NCBI GenBank assembly: GCA_965226645.1
Contig: CBDDDL010000004.1
Span: 682,001 to 746,000 of the forward strand
Length of the DNA: 64,000 nucleotides
Reading direction: 5' to 3'
Source: Poriferisodalis sp965226645
GTDB taxonomy: Bacteria; Actinomycetota; Acidimicrobiia; Acidimicrobiales; Poriferisodalaceae
The translations under genes and the position numbers were made by a program. Below are positions 50,493 to 59,242 of this stretch, piece after piece. Under the pieces are notes generated by a model that was not told where the DNA came from, searched no databases, and worked only from the letters and a program-made list of their open reading frames with translations. Each line of letters begins with the position of its first letter. The first letter of the stretch is position 1.

Positions 50493-51902
50493 ATGAACGA
50501 CATCGCTCGGCCTGCGGGCGCTCTCGAAGCAGGCACCCTCGATGCGATTGCGGGCGATCTGGCTGCAATCGTCGGTTCCGCTCACGTACTGCGCGACCCC
50601 GAGGTCACTCAGAGCTACTCGATCGACTGGACGCGCCGCTTCGTGGGCACCACTCCGATCGTCGTACGACCAGCGGACACCGCCGAGACGGCCGCTGTGA
50701 TGCGCGTGCTGAGCGGCGCAGGCATCGCCGTCGTCCCTCAGGGCGGCAACACCGGCCTCGTCGGCGGCAGCGTCCCGACCCGCGGCGAAGCTGTCGTCTC
50801 GCTGCGGCGGCTCGCCGCCCGCGAGCCCGTCGACGAGCTCGCAGCTCAGGTGACTCTGGGAGCCGGCGTCACCCTCGCCCACGCACAGGCTCACGCCGCC
50901 GCGACAGGCCTCAGCGTCGGGGTCGACCTTGCCGCCCGCGACTCAGCGACCATCGGGGGCATGGTCGCTACGAATGCCGGCGGCATCAATGTCCTGCGGT
51001 ACGGCGCAATGCGGGCGCAGGTCCTCGGCATCGAGGCCGTCCTGGCCGATGGCACCGTGGTGAGCCACCTCGCCGGGCTGGAAAAGGACAACACCGGCTA
51101 CGACCTTGGCGGACTGCTGGCGGGCAGTGAGGGCACCCTGGGCATCATCACTCGAGTGCGTCTGCGGCTGCACCCGCAGCTACCCGAGCGCGCCACAGCG
51201 TTGATCGCGTTCGCCAGCACGGATGACGCCGTCGCTGCTGCAGCATCGCTGCGCAGGAATGTGCAGTCGCTGCATGCGCTCGAAGCCGTCTTCGGAGCGA
51301 CGATGTCACTCGTGTCCAAGCACTTGGGCACACAACCGCCGGTGGGGTTCGAAGGCAACGCTTGGCTCGTGGCCGAGGCGGCGGGGCGAACAGATCCCAG
51401 CGCCGAGCTCGCAGCGGGTGTCGAGGAACTGGGAGATTTGGTGCTCGACGCCGCAGTGGCGCTCGAGCCCGGCGCGCGTCAGCGGCTCTGGGCATTCCGC
51501 GAGAACGTGACCGAGGCCATCTCTGCGGCGGGCATCCCGCACAAACTCGATGTGACGCTGCCGGCCGCTCGTCTCGCCGAATTCGTTGACGGCGTGCCGG
51601 ACGTTGTGCTCGCCGCAGATCCCGGTGCCCGTCCCCTGCAGTTCGGGCACCTCGGCGACGGGAACGTCCACGTCAACGTTCTTGGACTCAACGGCGCCGA
51701 GCCCCGTGAAGAAGTTGACGATGAGGTGCTGCGCTACGCCGCCTCGCTCGGCGGCAGTATTTCGGCCGAACACGGGATTGGCACGGCCAAGCTGGCGCAT
51801 CTGCACCTGAACCGCTCCGAAGCCGAGCTCGCCGCGTTCGCTGCCATCAAGCGCGCTCTCGATCCAGCGAAGCTGCTGAATCCGAACGTCCTGCTGCCCT
51901 GA
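50493..51902 (+). CDS. GlcD-like FAD-binding oxidoreductase (D-2-hydroxy-acid oxidase)
   Basis: A 469-residue flavoprotein of the D-lactate dehydrogenase/GlcD family, oxidising a 2-hydroxy acid. FAD-binding motifs: VVPQGGNTGLVGGSVPT, RDSATIGGMVATNAGG, YDLGGLLAGSEGTLGIITR; the C-terminal FAD-oxidase domain ends FGHLGDGNVHVNVLG and ISAEHGIGTAKLAHL. Unlike the glc operon there are no GlcE or GlcF partners alongside, so it may pass electrons directly to the membrane or another acceptor. ATG 50493 follows a phosphodiesterase gene by 10 nt, and a gamma-glutamyltransferase homologue follows downstream. Which hydroxy acid is used cannot be told. Confidence 0.88.
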   Translation: MNDIARPAGALEAGTLDAIAGDLAAIVGSAHVLRDPEVTQSYSIDWTRRFVGTTPIVVRPADTAETAAVMRVLSGAGIAVVPQGGNTGLVGGSVPTRGEAVVSLRRLAAREPVDELAAQVTLGAGVTLAHAQAHAAATGLSVGVDLAARDSATIGGMVATNAGGINVLRYGAMRAQVLGIEAVLADGTVVSHLAGLEKDNTGYDLGGLLAGSEGTLGIITRVRLRLHPQLPERATALIAFASTDDAVAAAASLRRNVQSLHALEAVFGATMSLVSKHLGTQPPVGFEGNAWLVAEAAGRTDPSAELAAGVEELGDLVLDAAVALEPGARQRLWAFRENVTEAISAAGIPHKLDVTLPAARLAEFVDGVPDVVLAADPGARPLQFGHLGDGNVHVNVLGLNGAEPREEVDDEVLRYAASLGGSISAEHGIGTAKLAHLHLNRSEAELAAFAAIKRALDPAKLLNPNVLLP

Positions 51903-51979
51903 CGCGATCGGACGCAGTTGCGCCACGCCCGAGATCACAGCGCGCCGTGTGTGTGCCTGCCCACCTGGCTCCCCACGTC

Positions 51980-51985
51980 TACGGT
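51980..51985 (+). promoter_or_regulatory. -10 hexamer TACGGT for the gamma-glutamyltransferase-like gene
   Basis: TACGGT ends 8 nt before ATG 51994. Confidence 0.5.
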
Positions 51986-51993
51986 TCTGCGCC

Positions 51994-53592
51994 ATGGACA
52001 GGCCCCGACCTCAGGTTCCGTTTGCAACTCGGTATGCACGCCGCGGCATGGTCTGCAGCGTCGATCACCTGGCGAGCGGCGCCGGAATTGCACTGCTGCG
52101 CGCCGGTGGCTCAGCCGCCGACGCCGCTGTTGCAGCCTCGGCCGTCCTCGCAGTCACCACTCAGCACATGTGCGGCATGGGCGGCGATCTTTGGGCTCTC
52201 GTCCACCATGGCGATGGTCAGCCGCCCGCTGCGCTCAACGCCAGCGGCCGAGCTGGCAGCGGCGCTGAACCATCAGCTCTGCGAGCTGAGGGCCGGACCC
52301 GAATGCGCTTTCGCCATGATGTGCGCAGCGTGCCGGTGCCGGGCTGCGTCGACGGCTGGCTCGCGCTGCACGAGCGCTTTGGACGGGCACCTCTACGCGA
52401 CGTTCTGGGACCGGCGATCGAGTGCGCGCACGGAGGATTCGCGCTTTCACCTCATGGTGCTGCCGCCGCGATCCTTCTCGACGGGGTACCGAATACCGAG
52501 GACTACCCGCCCCGAAGTCGAGCGGGCGATCTCATCAAGCGGCCGGGAGTAGCGAACGCGCTGCACGAGATCGCAGACGGAGGACGAGCCGCGTACTACG
52601 AGGGGGACTTCGGCCGCGACCTCATCGAGCTCGGGGGCGGTGAGTACTCCTCGGCCGACCTTGCAGCGCCGCTGGCCGATTGGGTGACGCCGTTGCGCAC
52701 CGATGTCTGGGGTCATTCGGTGTGGACCGTCCCCCCGAATTCGCAGGGCTACCTCACGCTGGCCAGCGCAGGGATCGCCGCAGGCTTGGAACTGCCCGAC
52801 GATCCTGACGACCCGCTGTTCGCCCATTTGCTGGCCGAAGCCGCCAAGCTCGCAAGCTGGGACCGACCCCAGGTGCTGGCCGAGCACGCGGACGGCGAAG
52901 CGCTGATCTCGCCAGACCGACTCGCCGGCCGCCGTGCCGAGATCTCGCCCGACACAGCAGCACACCTCGGAATCGGCACCGACATGGGCGACACGATGTA
53001 CCTGTCCGCCGTGGACGACGACAGGATGGGTGTCTCGCTGATCCAGTCAAATGCGGGCGGCTGGGGTGCGCTGCTGTGGACGCCGACGCATCGCATCAGC
53101 CTGCACAATCGGGGCATTGGCTTCAGCCTTGACGAAGGAAGCGCCGCCGAGTACGGACCAGGGCGGCGTCCGCCGCACACGCTGGCTCCAGCACTTGTCC
53201 AGAACGCTGACGGTTCGCTGAGATTCGTCGTCGGCACAATGGGCGGCGACGCACAGCCTCAGATTCTGCTGCAGGTGCTGGCTCGCGCGCTGCATCTCGG
53301 CGAGGGTCCGGCGTCGGCCATCGCCTCGGGTCGCTGGCGCTGGGGCGCTGCGGAGGGAACCGGCTTCGACACCTGGGCAGACGCGGACAATCTCCGGCTC
53401 TGCATCGAGGGCCACGCGGCGTGGACATCCGACGACCGGCTCGCCGAGCTGATGCGACGAGGTCACCGCGTCGAGGTCGACGGCTCACACGACAACTCAT
53501 ACGGGCACGCCCACCTCATCGACGTTCAAGGCCACGTGCTCGCTGGGGCCTCCGATCCCCGCGCCCTGACCGGCGGTACCGCCGGCTACTGA
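51994..53592 (+). CDS. gamma-glutamyltransferase-family Ntn hydrolase
   Basis: A 532-residue gamma-glutamyltranspeptidase-like protein. Early motifs are RRGMVCSVDHLASGAGIALL and CGMGGDLWALV; the autocatalytic segment reads GTDMGDTMYLSAVDDD, where Thr of the GDT triplet is the likely new N-terminal nucleophile, as in TTHFS of the classical enzyme. No signal peptide is visible, unlike secreted GGT, so it may be a cytoplasmic acylase-type member. Canonical GGT ends with GG and substrate Ser pairs; here MGGDAQPQIL matches. Substrate: gamma-glutamyl compounds or related amides. TACGGT upstream fixes ATG 51994. Confidence 0.83.
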   Translation: MDRPRPQVPFATRYARRGMVCSVDHLASGAGIALLRAGGSAADAAVAASAVLAVTTQHMCGMGGDLWALVHHGDGQPPAALNASGRAGSGAEPSALRAEGRTRMRFRHDVRSVPVPGCVDGWLALHERFGRAPLRDVLGPAIECAHGGFALSPHGAAAAILLDGVPNTEDYPPRSRAGDLIKRPGVANALHEIADGGRAAYYEGDFGRDLIELGGGEYSSADLAAPLADWVTPLRTDVWGHSVWTVPPNSQGYLTLASAGIAAGLELPDDPDDPLFAHLLAEAAKLASWDRPQVLAEHADGEALISPDRLAGRRAEISPDTAAHLGIGTDMGDTMYLSAVDDDRMGVSLIQSNAGGWGALLWTPTHRISLHNRGIGFSLDEGSAAEYGPGRRPPHTLAPALVQNADGSLRFVVGTMGGDAQPQILLQVLARALHLGEGPASAIASGRWRWGAAEGTGFDTWADADNLRLCIEGHAAWTSDDRLAELMRRGHRVEVDGSHDNSYGHAHLIDVQGHVLAGASDPRALTGGTAGY

Positions 53593-53642
53593 GAAATCAG
53601 GGCGCTCTGTGTCGTCACGACCTGCCTCATTTGCGGCTTGCC

Positions 53643-54179
53643 TCAATGGGGCATCGGCTCTGCAATCTCGAGCCGGGACGGTCCGAGCGAGCGAGCCATG
53701 TACAGCGCCGCGAACGCGCGGTCGCGCAGGTCTGGGGCTTCGAGAGCGTGGGTGGGATAGCTCGCGACGCCCATGGAGAGCGTGACGCCAGTGTGATACG
53801 AGCGCGCCGCCACTTCTCGCCGAACGCGATCGGCCGCCCAGACGGCCCCGCCGTGCGGCGTGTCGTCGAGAATCGCTGCCACAACGCCGCCGGAGCCATA
53901 GCACACGCTGTCGGAGTCGCGCAGCGTGCCGCGCACCAGTCGCGCCGCTAGCCGAAGTGCGACGCGCGCTTGTGTGGCCCCGAGCTGCTCAAAGCCGTCG
54001 ACTTCGAACAGCACGAGCGAGAGCGGTTGAAGTGCGCGTCGCGACAGAGCCAGCTTGCGCTCCACCAGCAGAATGAAGACGCGAACATCAGGAAGACCCG
54101 TGATCGGGTCCATCACTGAGCCAAGTGCGTCTGGGCCCGGACCGCCGGGATCGACGCCCCGGTTGCCGTGGCGAGCCAT
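53643..54179 (-). CDS. degenerate GGDEF-domain protein
   Basis: A 178-residue diguanylate cyclase-like domain. MDPITGLPDVRVF matches the DPLTGLPN start, SLVLFEVDGFEQLGATQA keeps the metal-binding Asp, and GVTLSMGVASYP the C-terminal strand. The catalytic GGDEF is replaced by G-S-G-G-V in CYGSGGVVAAIL, so cyclase activity is unlikely; it may bind GTP or c-di-GMP or act as a scaffold. ATG 54179 is used; a longer frame to 54317 overlaps the start of the divergent FAH gene. A CACTCT hexamer stands 8 nt before the start. No sensor domain precedes it. Confidence 0.78.
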   Translation of the reverse strand: MARHGNRGVDPGGPGPDALGSVMDPITGLPDVRVFILLVERKLALSRRALQPLSLVLFEVDGFEQLGATQARVALRLAARLVRGTLRDSDSVCYGSGGVVAAILDDTPHGGAVWAADRVRREVAARSYHTGVTLSMGVASYPTHALEAPDLRDRAFAALYMARSLGPSRLEIAEPMPH

Positions 54180-54281
54180 GGCGCGCCAGAGTGCCACTGT
54201 CGCGTGAATCGCACAATGGCAGGTCACAATCGTTGTGTGACCAGGTGTGCGACCACCAGTCTCGCGTCGGGCCCAGGGCAC

Positions 54282-54287
54282 TAGCGT
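54282..54287 (+). promoter_or_regulatory. -10 hexamer TAGCGT for the FAH-family gene
   Basis: TAGCGT ends 7 nt before ATG 54295 and selects it over the upstream in-frame ATG at 54247. Confidence 0.5.
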
Positions 54288-54294
54288 TCGGCGC

Positions 54295-55140
54295 ATGCGT
54301 ATCGCACGACACCTCATTGACGGGCAGCCGACTTTGGCAGTCGCGTCCGACGACCGGTTGGTGAATCTCGATACAGATCACACCGATCTCGGAGAACTGC
54401 TGCGTGCCATTGACGGTGATCTGGCCTCGGTCGAAGCGATGGCAACCGGGCCGGAGACGCCGCTGGACGAAGCACAGCTGCTCTCGCCCGTTGGGCGGCC
54501 ACCTGCGATTTTCGCCGTTGGATTGAACTACGGAGCGCACGCTGCTGAAGGAGGCCGCGAGCCTCCCTCGGTGCCCATCATCTTCAACAAGCACCACAAC
54601 TGCATCGTCGGGCCGGGTGCAGCGATTCACCTTCCGGCCGCGGCGCCGGACATGATCGACTACGAGGGCGAGCTGGCCGTTGTCATCGGACGCTCAGCCC
54701 GGGCAGTATCAGCGGCCGACGCCCCGGACTACATCGCCGGCTACACGATCATGAACGACGTCAGCGTGCGGGACTGGCAGCGTGCAAGCCCGACGATGAC
54801 GATGGGCAAGTCGTGGGATACCCACGGACCGTGTGGCCCGTGGATGGTGACCGGTGACTCGATCGACCCTCACTCGTGCCGCCTGGTCACCGAGGTAAGC
54901 GGCGAGATCCGCCAGGACGCCAACACCAACGACCTCATTTTTGACTGCTACACGCTCGTGGAGCATCTGTCGACGGCGTTCACGCTTGACCCCGGCACGA
55001 TCATCAGCACCGGAACCCCTGCGGGCGTCGGATTGTTCTTCGATCCGCCTCGACTGCTGAACGCCGGTGACGAGGTGTCGATCACGATCGAAGGCATCGG
55101 CACGCTCACCAACCCGGTGATCGCGGAACCCGTCGCCTAG
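54295..55140 (+). CDS. fumarylacetoacetate hydrolase-family protein
   Basis: A 281-residue FAH-fold protein, a family of acylpyruvases, decarboxylases and hydratases that open beta-diketone-like bonds using Mg. AVGLNYGAHAAEGG, DYEGELAVVIG with acidic metal ligands, and IAGYTIMNDVSVRDWQ (Asp) mark the active site; GTIISTGTPAGVG is the C-terminal signature. It is cytoplasmic and probably works in catabolism of an aromatic or dicarboxylic intermediate. TAGCGT supports ATG 54295. A DNA glycosylase gene starts 9 nt after its stop, an unexpected operon partner. Confidence 0.88.
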   Translation: MRIARHLIDGQPTLAVASDDRLVNLDTDHTDLGELLRAIDGDLASVEAMATGPETPLDEAQLLSPVGRPPAIFAVGLNYGAHAAEGGREPPSVPIIFNKHHNCIVGPGAAIHLPAAAPDMIDYEGELAVVIGRSARAVSAADAPDYIAGYTIMNDVSVRDWQRASPTMTMGKSWDTHGPCGPWMVTGDSIDPHSCRLVTEVSGEIRQDANTNDLIFDCYTLVEHLSTAFTLDPGTIISTGTPAGVGLFFDPPRLLNAGDEVSITIEGIGTLTNPVIAEPVA

Positions 55141-55149
55141 AACCCCGCT

Positions 55150-56100
55150 GTGATGCGGTCTGGCGCCAGCAGGGCTGATGCAGATGCATCACCTTCGCCT
55201 GACCTCAAGAAGCGCTTCGAATTCGACTTCCCACTGGACGCCGGCAGGACGCTGGGGCGTGTCGGCGGCAAGGGCACCCTGGGGCCCGTGCTCTACGACG
55301 GACCTGTCATCTGGCGTACCCAGGACGCACCGTCCGGAGAGGCCACGCTGCGCATCACGCGTTCAGCGCACGCCGCTGCGGTCGAGGCGTGGGGTCCGGG
55401 TGCGAGCGAGGCCGTCGCGGGCGTGCCCGCGTTGCTCGGCGCCCACGACGAGCCGGCAGCGCTGGTTCCTGCGGACAGCACCGTGGCAGGCTGGGTTCGC
55501 CGCTGGCCGCTGCGGCGGCTGACCGCGACCGGCACGATCTGGGAACACGTGGTCCCGACGGTGTGCGGTCAGAAGGTGCCCGGACTCAATGCCCGCAACT
55601 CGTGGCAGGGAATCCTGCGGTGCTGGGGACGGTGTCCGCCTGGGCCAGCACCGGACGCGCTTCGGCTGCCGCCTGCTCCCGACCTGGTGGCCTCGCTCGC
55701 GTACCACGAGTTTCACCGCTTCGACGTGGAGCGTCGCCGAGCAGAGGCGATCATTGCCTTCGCCCGACGGTCCAGCACACTCGAAGGCGTCGTCCGACTC
55801 ACCCCGCAGGCGGCCCGCGAACGCCTGCAAACGGTTCGCGGCATCGGCCCGTGGACTGCGTCGATCGTGGTGCTGCTCAGCCACGGCGATCCCGACTCGG
55901 TGATCGTCGGCGACTACCAGATTCCCAGCTACGTCACCTGGCACTTCGCCGGGGAACGGCGCGGCGACGACGCCCGGATGCTGGAGCTGCTCGAGCCTTA
56001 CCGCGGCCAGCGCGCCCGTGTGCAGGGGCTGGCCAAGTCCGCAGGGGCTCCCCCACGCCACGGTCCGCGGCTGGGACTGCAGGATCTGCAGGGGCGTTAG
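55150..56100 (+). CDS. AlkA-like DNA-3-methyladenine glycosylase (HhH-GPD)
   Basis: A 316-residue base-excision glycosylase of the HhH-GPD superfamily. The helix-hairpin-helix segment LQTVRGIGPWTASIVVLLSHGDPDSV is followed by VGDYQIPSYVTW, whose Asp is the catalytic residue in AlkA-type enzymes. The N-terminal half (FEFDFPLDAGRTL) is the AlkA-type fold. It removes alkylated bases from DNA. Start GTG 55150 or ATG 55153. The end is Gly/Gln-rich and lies in a stretch with several CTGCAGG repeats. It is coupled to the FAH gene upstream by 9 nt. Confidence 0.85.
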   Translation: MMRSGASRADADASPSPDLKKRFEFDFPLDAGRTLGRVGGKGTLGPVLYDGPVIWRTQDAPSGEATLRITRSAHAAAVEAWGPGASEAVAGVPALLGAHDEPAALVPADSTVAGWVRRWPLRRLTATGTIWEHVVPTVCGQKVPGLNARNSWQGILRCWGRCPPGPAPDALRLPPAPDLVASLAYHEFHRFDVERRRAEAIIAFARRSSTLEGVVRLTPQAARERLQTVRGIGPWTASIVVLLSHGDPDSVIVGDYQIPSYVTWHFAGERRGDDARMLELLEPYRGQRARVQGLAKSAGAPPRHGPRLGLQDLQGR

Positions 56101-56136
56101 GCACCGGCTGCAGGGTCTGCAGGTTCTGCAGGTTCT
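56078..56136. repeat. imperfect CTGCAGG repeats
   Basis: CTGCAGG or a near copy occurs five times at 9-14 nt spacing across the end of the glycosylase gene and the gap before the convergent AtuA-like gene. Some units are inside the last codons. It may reflect replication slippage. Confidence 0.55.
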
Positions 56137-56144
56137 CCGGGGGC

Positions 56145-57920
56145 CTAGCCCAACAATGCCTCGGGTACGTCGACGATCTTGGCGCGCAGGTACTCCCCCA
56201 ACGCTTTCGCCTGCGGATCTTGCCGGGTCGACGCAGCCACGCCCTCTTCCAGCAGTCCGTGGAAGATGAAGTTGAGGCTCCAGATGTTGGGCAGGTCGTA
56301 GCGGTCGACGCGGTGCTCGGCTGCCTCGGGCATCAGCTCCGCGAGTCGCGCGACGGTCAGGAAGCCCGAGAGCCACCAGTACGCCTCCGCCGAGCGGGCA
56401 AAGATGCCGAGGTTCGCATTGGGCCCCTTGTCGCCCGATCGGGTGCCGTACAGCGTTCCGAGCGGAGCCTGGCGCGTCGGACCTCCTGGGGGTTCGACGC
56501 GCTCGACGGGCGCCACCTCGACGCCGTCGAACCGGACGTCGGGCGGGGTGCTTTCGATCACGGTTCGCCGGCCGTCCACCACCACCTGCATCGGAACCAG
56601 GTCCGCGGCGACGAGCGCTGGCCAGTACACCCCGAATGGCTGGCCCGGCCCCGGACCGCCTCCGGTGCCGAACATGCCGGGAATGGAGCACAGACCGATC
56701 TCGGTGCCCGCATTCGAGAATGCCCGGCCGACCTTGCGCTCGTCAGGGTCCTTCACGATGATCTTGTAGACGGCCACGGCTTCTTCGTTGGTGTCGGGGT
56801 CTGCCTTGTGCGTGGGCAGGAACTTGCGCACCACGGTCTCGTAGTCGTCGGGGCTGTAGGGGCAGGCATGCCAGAACTGCCGCTCGATGAGCTCGGCCTT
56901 GGCCTCGATGTCGAGACCCGTCAGCCCGATCGAGATCTGGTTGCGGTACCCGCCCTGGTAGTTCATTGCCACCTTGAGCGTGGGCGGCGCGGGTTCACCG
57001 CGGACACCGCTGATGCGCACGCGGTCTCGCCCCAGCTGGGCCAACTCGATCGTGTCGAATCGGCTCACCACATCGGGGTTGAGGTACCGCTCGCTCTGGA
57101 TCTCGTACAGCAGCTGCGAGGTGATCGTGCCGACCGAGACCTCCCCGCCGGTGCCTGCGTGCTTGCCGATCACGGTGGAGCCATCCGCTGCCACTTCGGC
57201 CCATGGGAACCCCAGGTAGGTCATGTCAGCGATCTCGGTGAAGAAGCTGTAGTTGCCGCCGGTGGCCTGTCCGCCGCACTCGATGACGTGCCCCGCAACG
57301 ATGGCACCCGCCAGCGCGTCCCAGTCGTCACGAGTCCACCCGTGGTGCCACGCGGCCGGACCCGCCACCACGGCTGCGTCGGTGGCGCGGCCCGTGATGA
57401 CGATGTCTGCCCCCTGGTTGAGCGCCTCGACGATGCCCCAGCAGCCGATGTAGGCATTCGCGGTCACGATCCGGGAGGCCAGATCGCCGAGGGGCTGACC
57501 GGTGTCGAGATGGGCGAAGTCGTTCCCCGCCTCGATGAACTCACCGAGCCGGTCGGTGAGGTCGTCGCCGCCCACGTAGGCGATCGACGGGCGCAGACCC
57601 AGCCGGTCCGCAACCTCGGCCACGGCGTCAGCGCAGCTCGAGGGATTCAGGCCACCGGCATTGGACACCACCTTGATGCCACGATCCAGGCACGTGCCCA
57701 TGACCTGCTCCATCTGGGTAACGAAGGTTCGGGCGTAGCCGGCGCCGGGCCGCTTGGCTGCGATGCGCGACAAGATCAGCATGGTCAACTCGGCCAGCCA
57801 GTCGCCCGTCAGCGCATCGATGGGGCCATCCGAGACCATCTCGCTCGCAGCCGAGAGTCGGTCTCCGAAGAAGCCGCTGCAGTTGGCGATCCGGATTGGC
57901 GGTGACGTCGTGTTGCTCAT
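56145..57920 (-). CDS. AtuA-like (DUF1446) acyclic terpene utilisation protein
   Basis: A 591-residue protein. The first 430 residues match DUF1446/AtuA: RIANCSGFFGDRLSAASEMV, DALTGDWLAELTML, VVSNAGGLNPSSCADAVAEVA and HVIECGGQATGGNY. The last part (from about 470) is the extra domain found in the longer AtuA proteins. In pseudomonads AtuA is needed for growth on citronellol and geraniol, but its reaction is unknown. Partner genes atuB-F are not adjacent, so involvement in terpene or branched-acid breakdown is an inference. ATG 57920 has TTGAGG in front as a modest ribosome site. Confidence 0.83.
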   Translation of the reverse strand: MSNTTSPPIRIANCSGFFGDRLSAASEMVSDGPIDALTGDWLAELTMLILSRIAAKRPGAGYARTFVTQMEQVMGTCLDRGIKVVSNAGGLNPSSCADAVAEVADRLGLRPSIAYVGGDDLTDRLGEFIEAGNDFAHLDTGQPLGDLASRIVTANAYIGCWGIVEALNQGADIVITGRATDAAVVAGPAAWHHGWTRDDWDALAGAIVAGHVIECGGQATGGNYSFFTEIADMTYLGFPWAEVAADGSTVIGKHAGTGGEVSVGTITSQLLYEIQSERYLNPDVVSRFDTIELAQLGRDRVRISGVRGEPAPPTLKVAMNYQGGYRNQISIGLTGLDIEAKAELIERQFWHACPYSPDDYETVVRKFLPTHKADPDTNEEAVAVYKIIVKDPDERKVGRAFSNAGTEIGLCSIPGMFGTGGGPGPGQPFGVYWPALVAADLVPMQVVVDGRRTVIESTPPDVRFDGVEVAPVERVEPPGGPTRQAPLGTLYGTRSGDKGPNANLGIFARSAEAYWWLSGFLTVARLAELMPEAAEHRVDRYDLPNIWSLNFIFHGLLEEGVAASTRQDPQAKALGEYLRAKIVDVPEALLG

Positions 57921-58085
57921 GTGTCCTCAACGTGCGTGGGGAGCGGTCCGATCAGGGATCGGGCAACAGTACCGCTCGGCTCGACAGCCGATCCCGGCTC
58001 TGACGTTTCAGCCGCGGGCTCAGCGCGGTCAAGACGCCGAGGACTGCCCTCGGGCGATGGGCACAGTTCTGGCAGACTTCTCGCC

Positions 58086-58775
58086 ATGGCGAACCCCGTG
58101 CTCCTGCTCCACGGCTTCACCGGCTCGGTTACGAGCACGTGGCAGCCCACCGGCATCATGGACCTGCTGCGCGAGGGAGGTCGCGAGGTAATCGCGTGGG
58201 ATCTGCCAGGGCACGGCTCGGCGCCCAAGCACCACGACCCGGCCGGGTATGTCGACATGGAGGCCAAGCTGGTCGAGCGACTCGCGGACGAGATCGGCAG
58301 TCAGGCTGTCGACGGCGTGGGTTTTTCGATGGGGTCGCGCACGCTGCTCGCCATGGCGGCCATGGCACCCGATCGCTTCGGCCGCCTCGTGGTCTCAGGA
58401 GTCGGCCGCAACCTTTTCGAGCAGGACCTCGAGCAGGCCGAGCGCATTGCACGAGGGGTCGCCGGCGAAGCCGATGCCGATGACGTGCACGCACAGACCT
58501 TCGCCCGCTATGCCGCCGAACCCGATCAGGACGGCCGAGCGTTGGCAGCGTTCATGCGCCGTAAGCACGCACCTCTCGGACCTGAACAGTTCGCGCGCAT
58601 CACCCATCCGGTTCGAGTGGTCCTCGGCTCCGAGGACTTCGCTGGGCCCGCAGACCCGCTGCTCGAAGCGCTGGCAGATGCCTCGTACACAGAGCTGCGC
58701 GGCTGCGACCACTTCGCGACACCGAAGAACTTTGGCTTCATCGATGCCGTGATGGAACACCTAGGAGTGTTCTGA
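58086..58775 (+). CDS. alpha/beta hydrolase
   Basis: A 229-residue hydrolase. VLLLHGFTGS starts the fold, AWDLPGHGSAP follows, and the elbow is GFSMGS (Ser81); RVVLGSEDF and GCDHFATPKN supply Asp and His in the C-terminal part. The size, with a short lid, and overall pattern resemble the MenH/SHCHC synthase-like or biotin/carotenoid-esterase side of the family, so enzyme identity is open. It is divergent from the AtuA-like gene. ATG 58086 is preferred because a CAGACT hexamer (a CANNNT variant) ends 7 nt upstream and LLLHG begins at residue 6. Confidence 0.85.
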   Translation: MANPVLLLHGFTGSVTSTWQPTGIMDLLREGGREVIAWDLPGHGSAPKHHDPAGYVDMEAKLVERLADEIGSQAVDGVGFSMGSRTLLAMAAMAPDRFGRLVVSGVGRNLFEQDLEQAERIARGVAGEADADDVHAQTFARYAAEPDQDGRALAAFMRRKHAPLGPEQFARITHPVRVVLGSEDFAGPADPLLEALADASYTELRGCDHFATPKNFGFIDAVMEHLGVF

Positions 58776-58864
58776 ACCCGTCAGGTCCACGACCTCAAGC
58801 GCGTTTGTGCGCAAGCGCGACGTGTGCCTCGGGCCCATTCGGCCCACTGCTGACCTCGACGGCG

Positions 58865-59143
58865 TCAAGCGCCGTCAATGACCCGTCGCGGTCCCCGCCG
58901 ACGCAGCCCCGCTGCACGTAGGCGAGACACCAATTCGCGGCTGCTCACCGCAACAGCGCCCGCTCGTAGCGCCAATTCCCGTTCGACCTCGTCGACGTCG
59001 TAGTGGTCGCCTTGAAATGCGGCGCGACGCTTGCCGATATGTGCAGCGAACTGGTGCAGTTCGTCGTAGCTCTCGTCGGAGACAAGGTGGGCCCAGCGGC
59101 GCCCGCGCCAGGGCCAGCGAGCCTCGTCGACGAGGATCGTCAT
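58865..59143 (-). CDS. DUF4031-family small protein
   Basis: A 92-residue protein of the DUF4031 family, common in actinobacteria and of unknown function. MTILVDEARWPWRGRRWAHLVSD is the typical opening, followed by YDELHQFAAHIGKRRAAFQGDHYDV and a basic, Arg-rich tail. The start is ATG 59143 on the minus strand; no ribosome site is evident and the upstream region is shared with the divergent peptidase gene. The tail, GLRRRGPRRVIDG, suggests RNA or phosphate binding, but only as a composition argument. Confidence 0.75.
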   Translation of the reverse strand: MTILVDEARWPWRGRRWAHLVSDESYDELHQFAAHIGKRRAAFQGDHYDVDEVERELALRAGAVAVSSRELVSRLRAAGLRRRGPRRVIDGA

Positions 59144-59242
59144 CGGTCAAACACCGCCCTCGGACGCGTCGTCAACACGGGCCCCACAGGGGAAATAGGC
59201 TTGCTTCCCTTGCGTAGCGCCTGCCGAGGGGGGAGGCGCTGA

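Noticed and set aside
55389..57905. An 838-codon open frame on the plus strand
   Set aside because: It is antisense to the AtuA-like gene and out of frame with the glycosylase gene; both of those have clear homology, and the frame is a GC-rich shadow.
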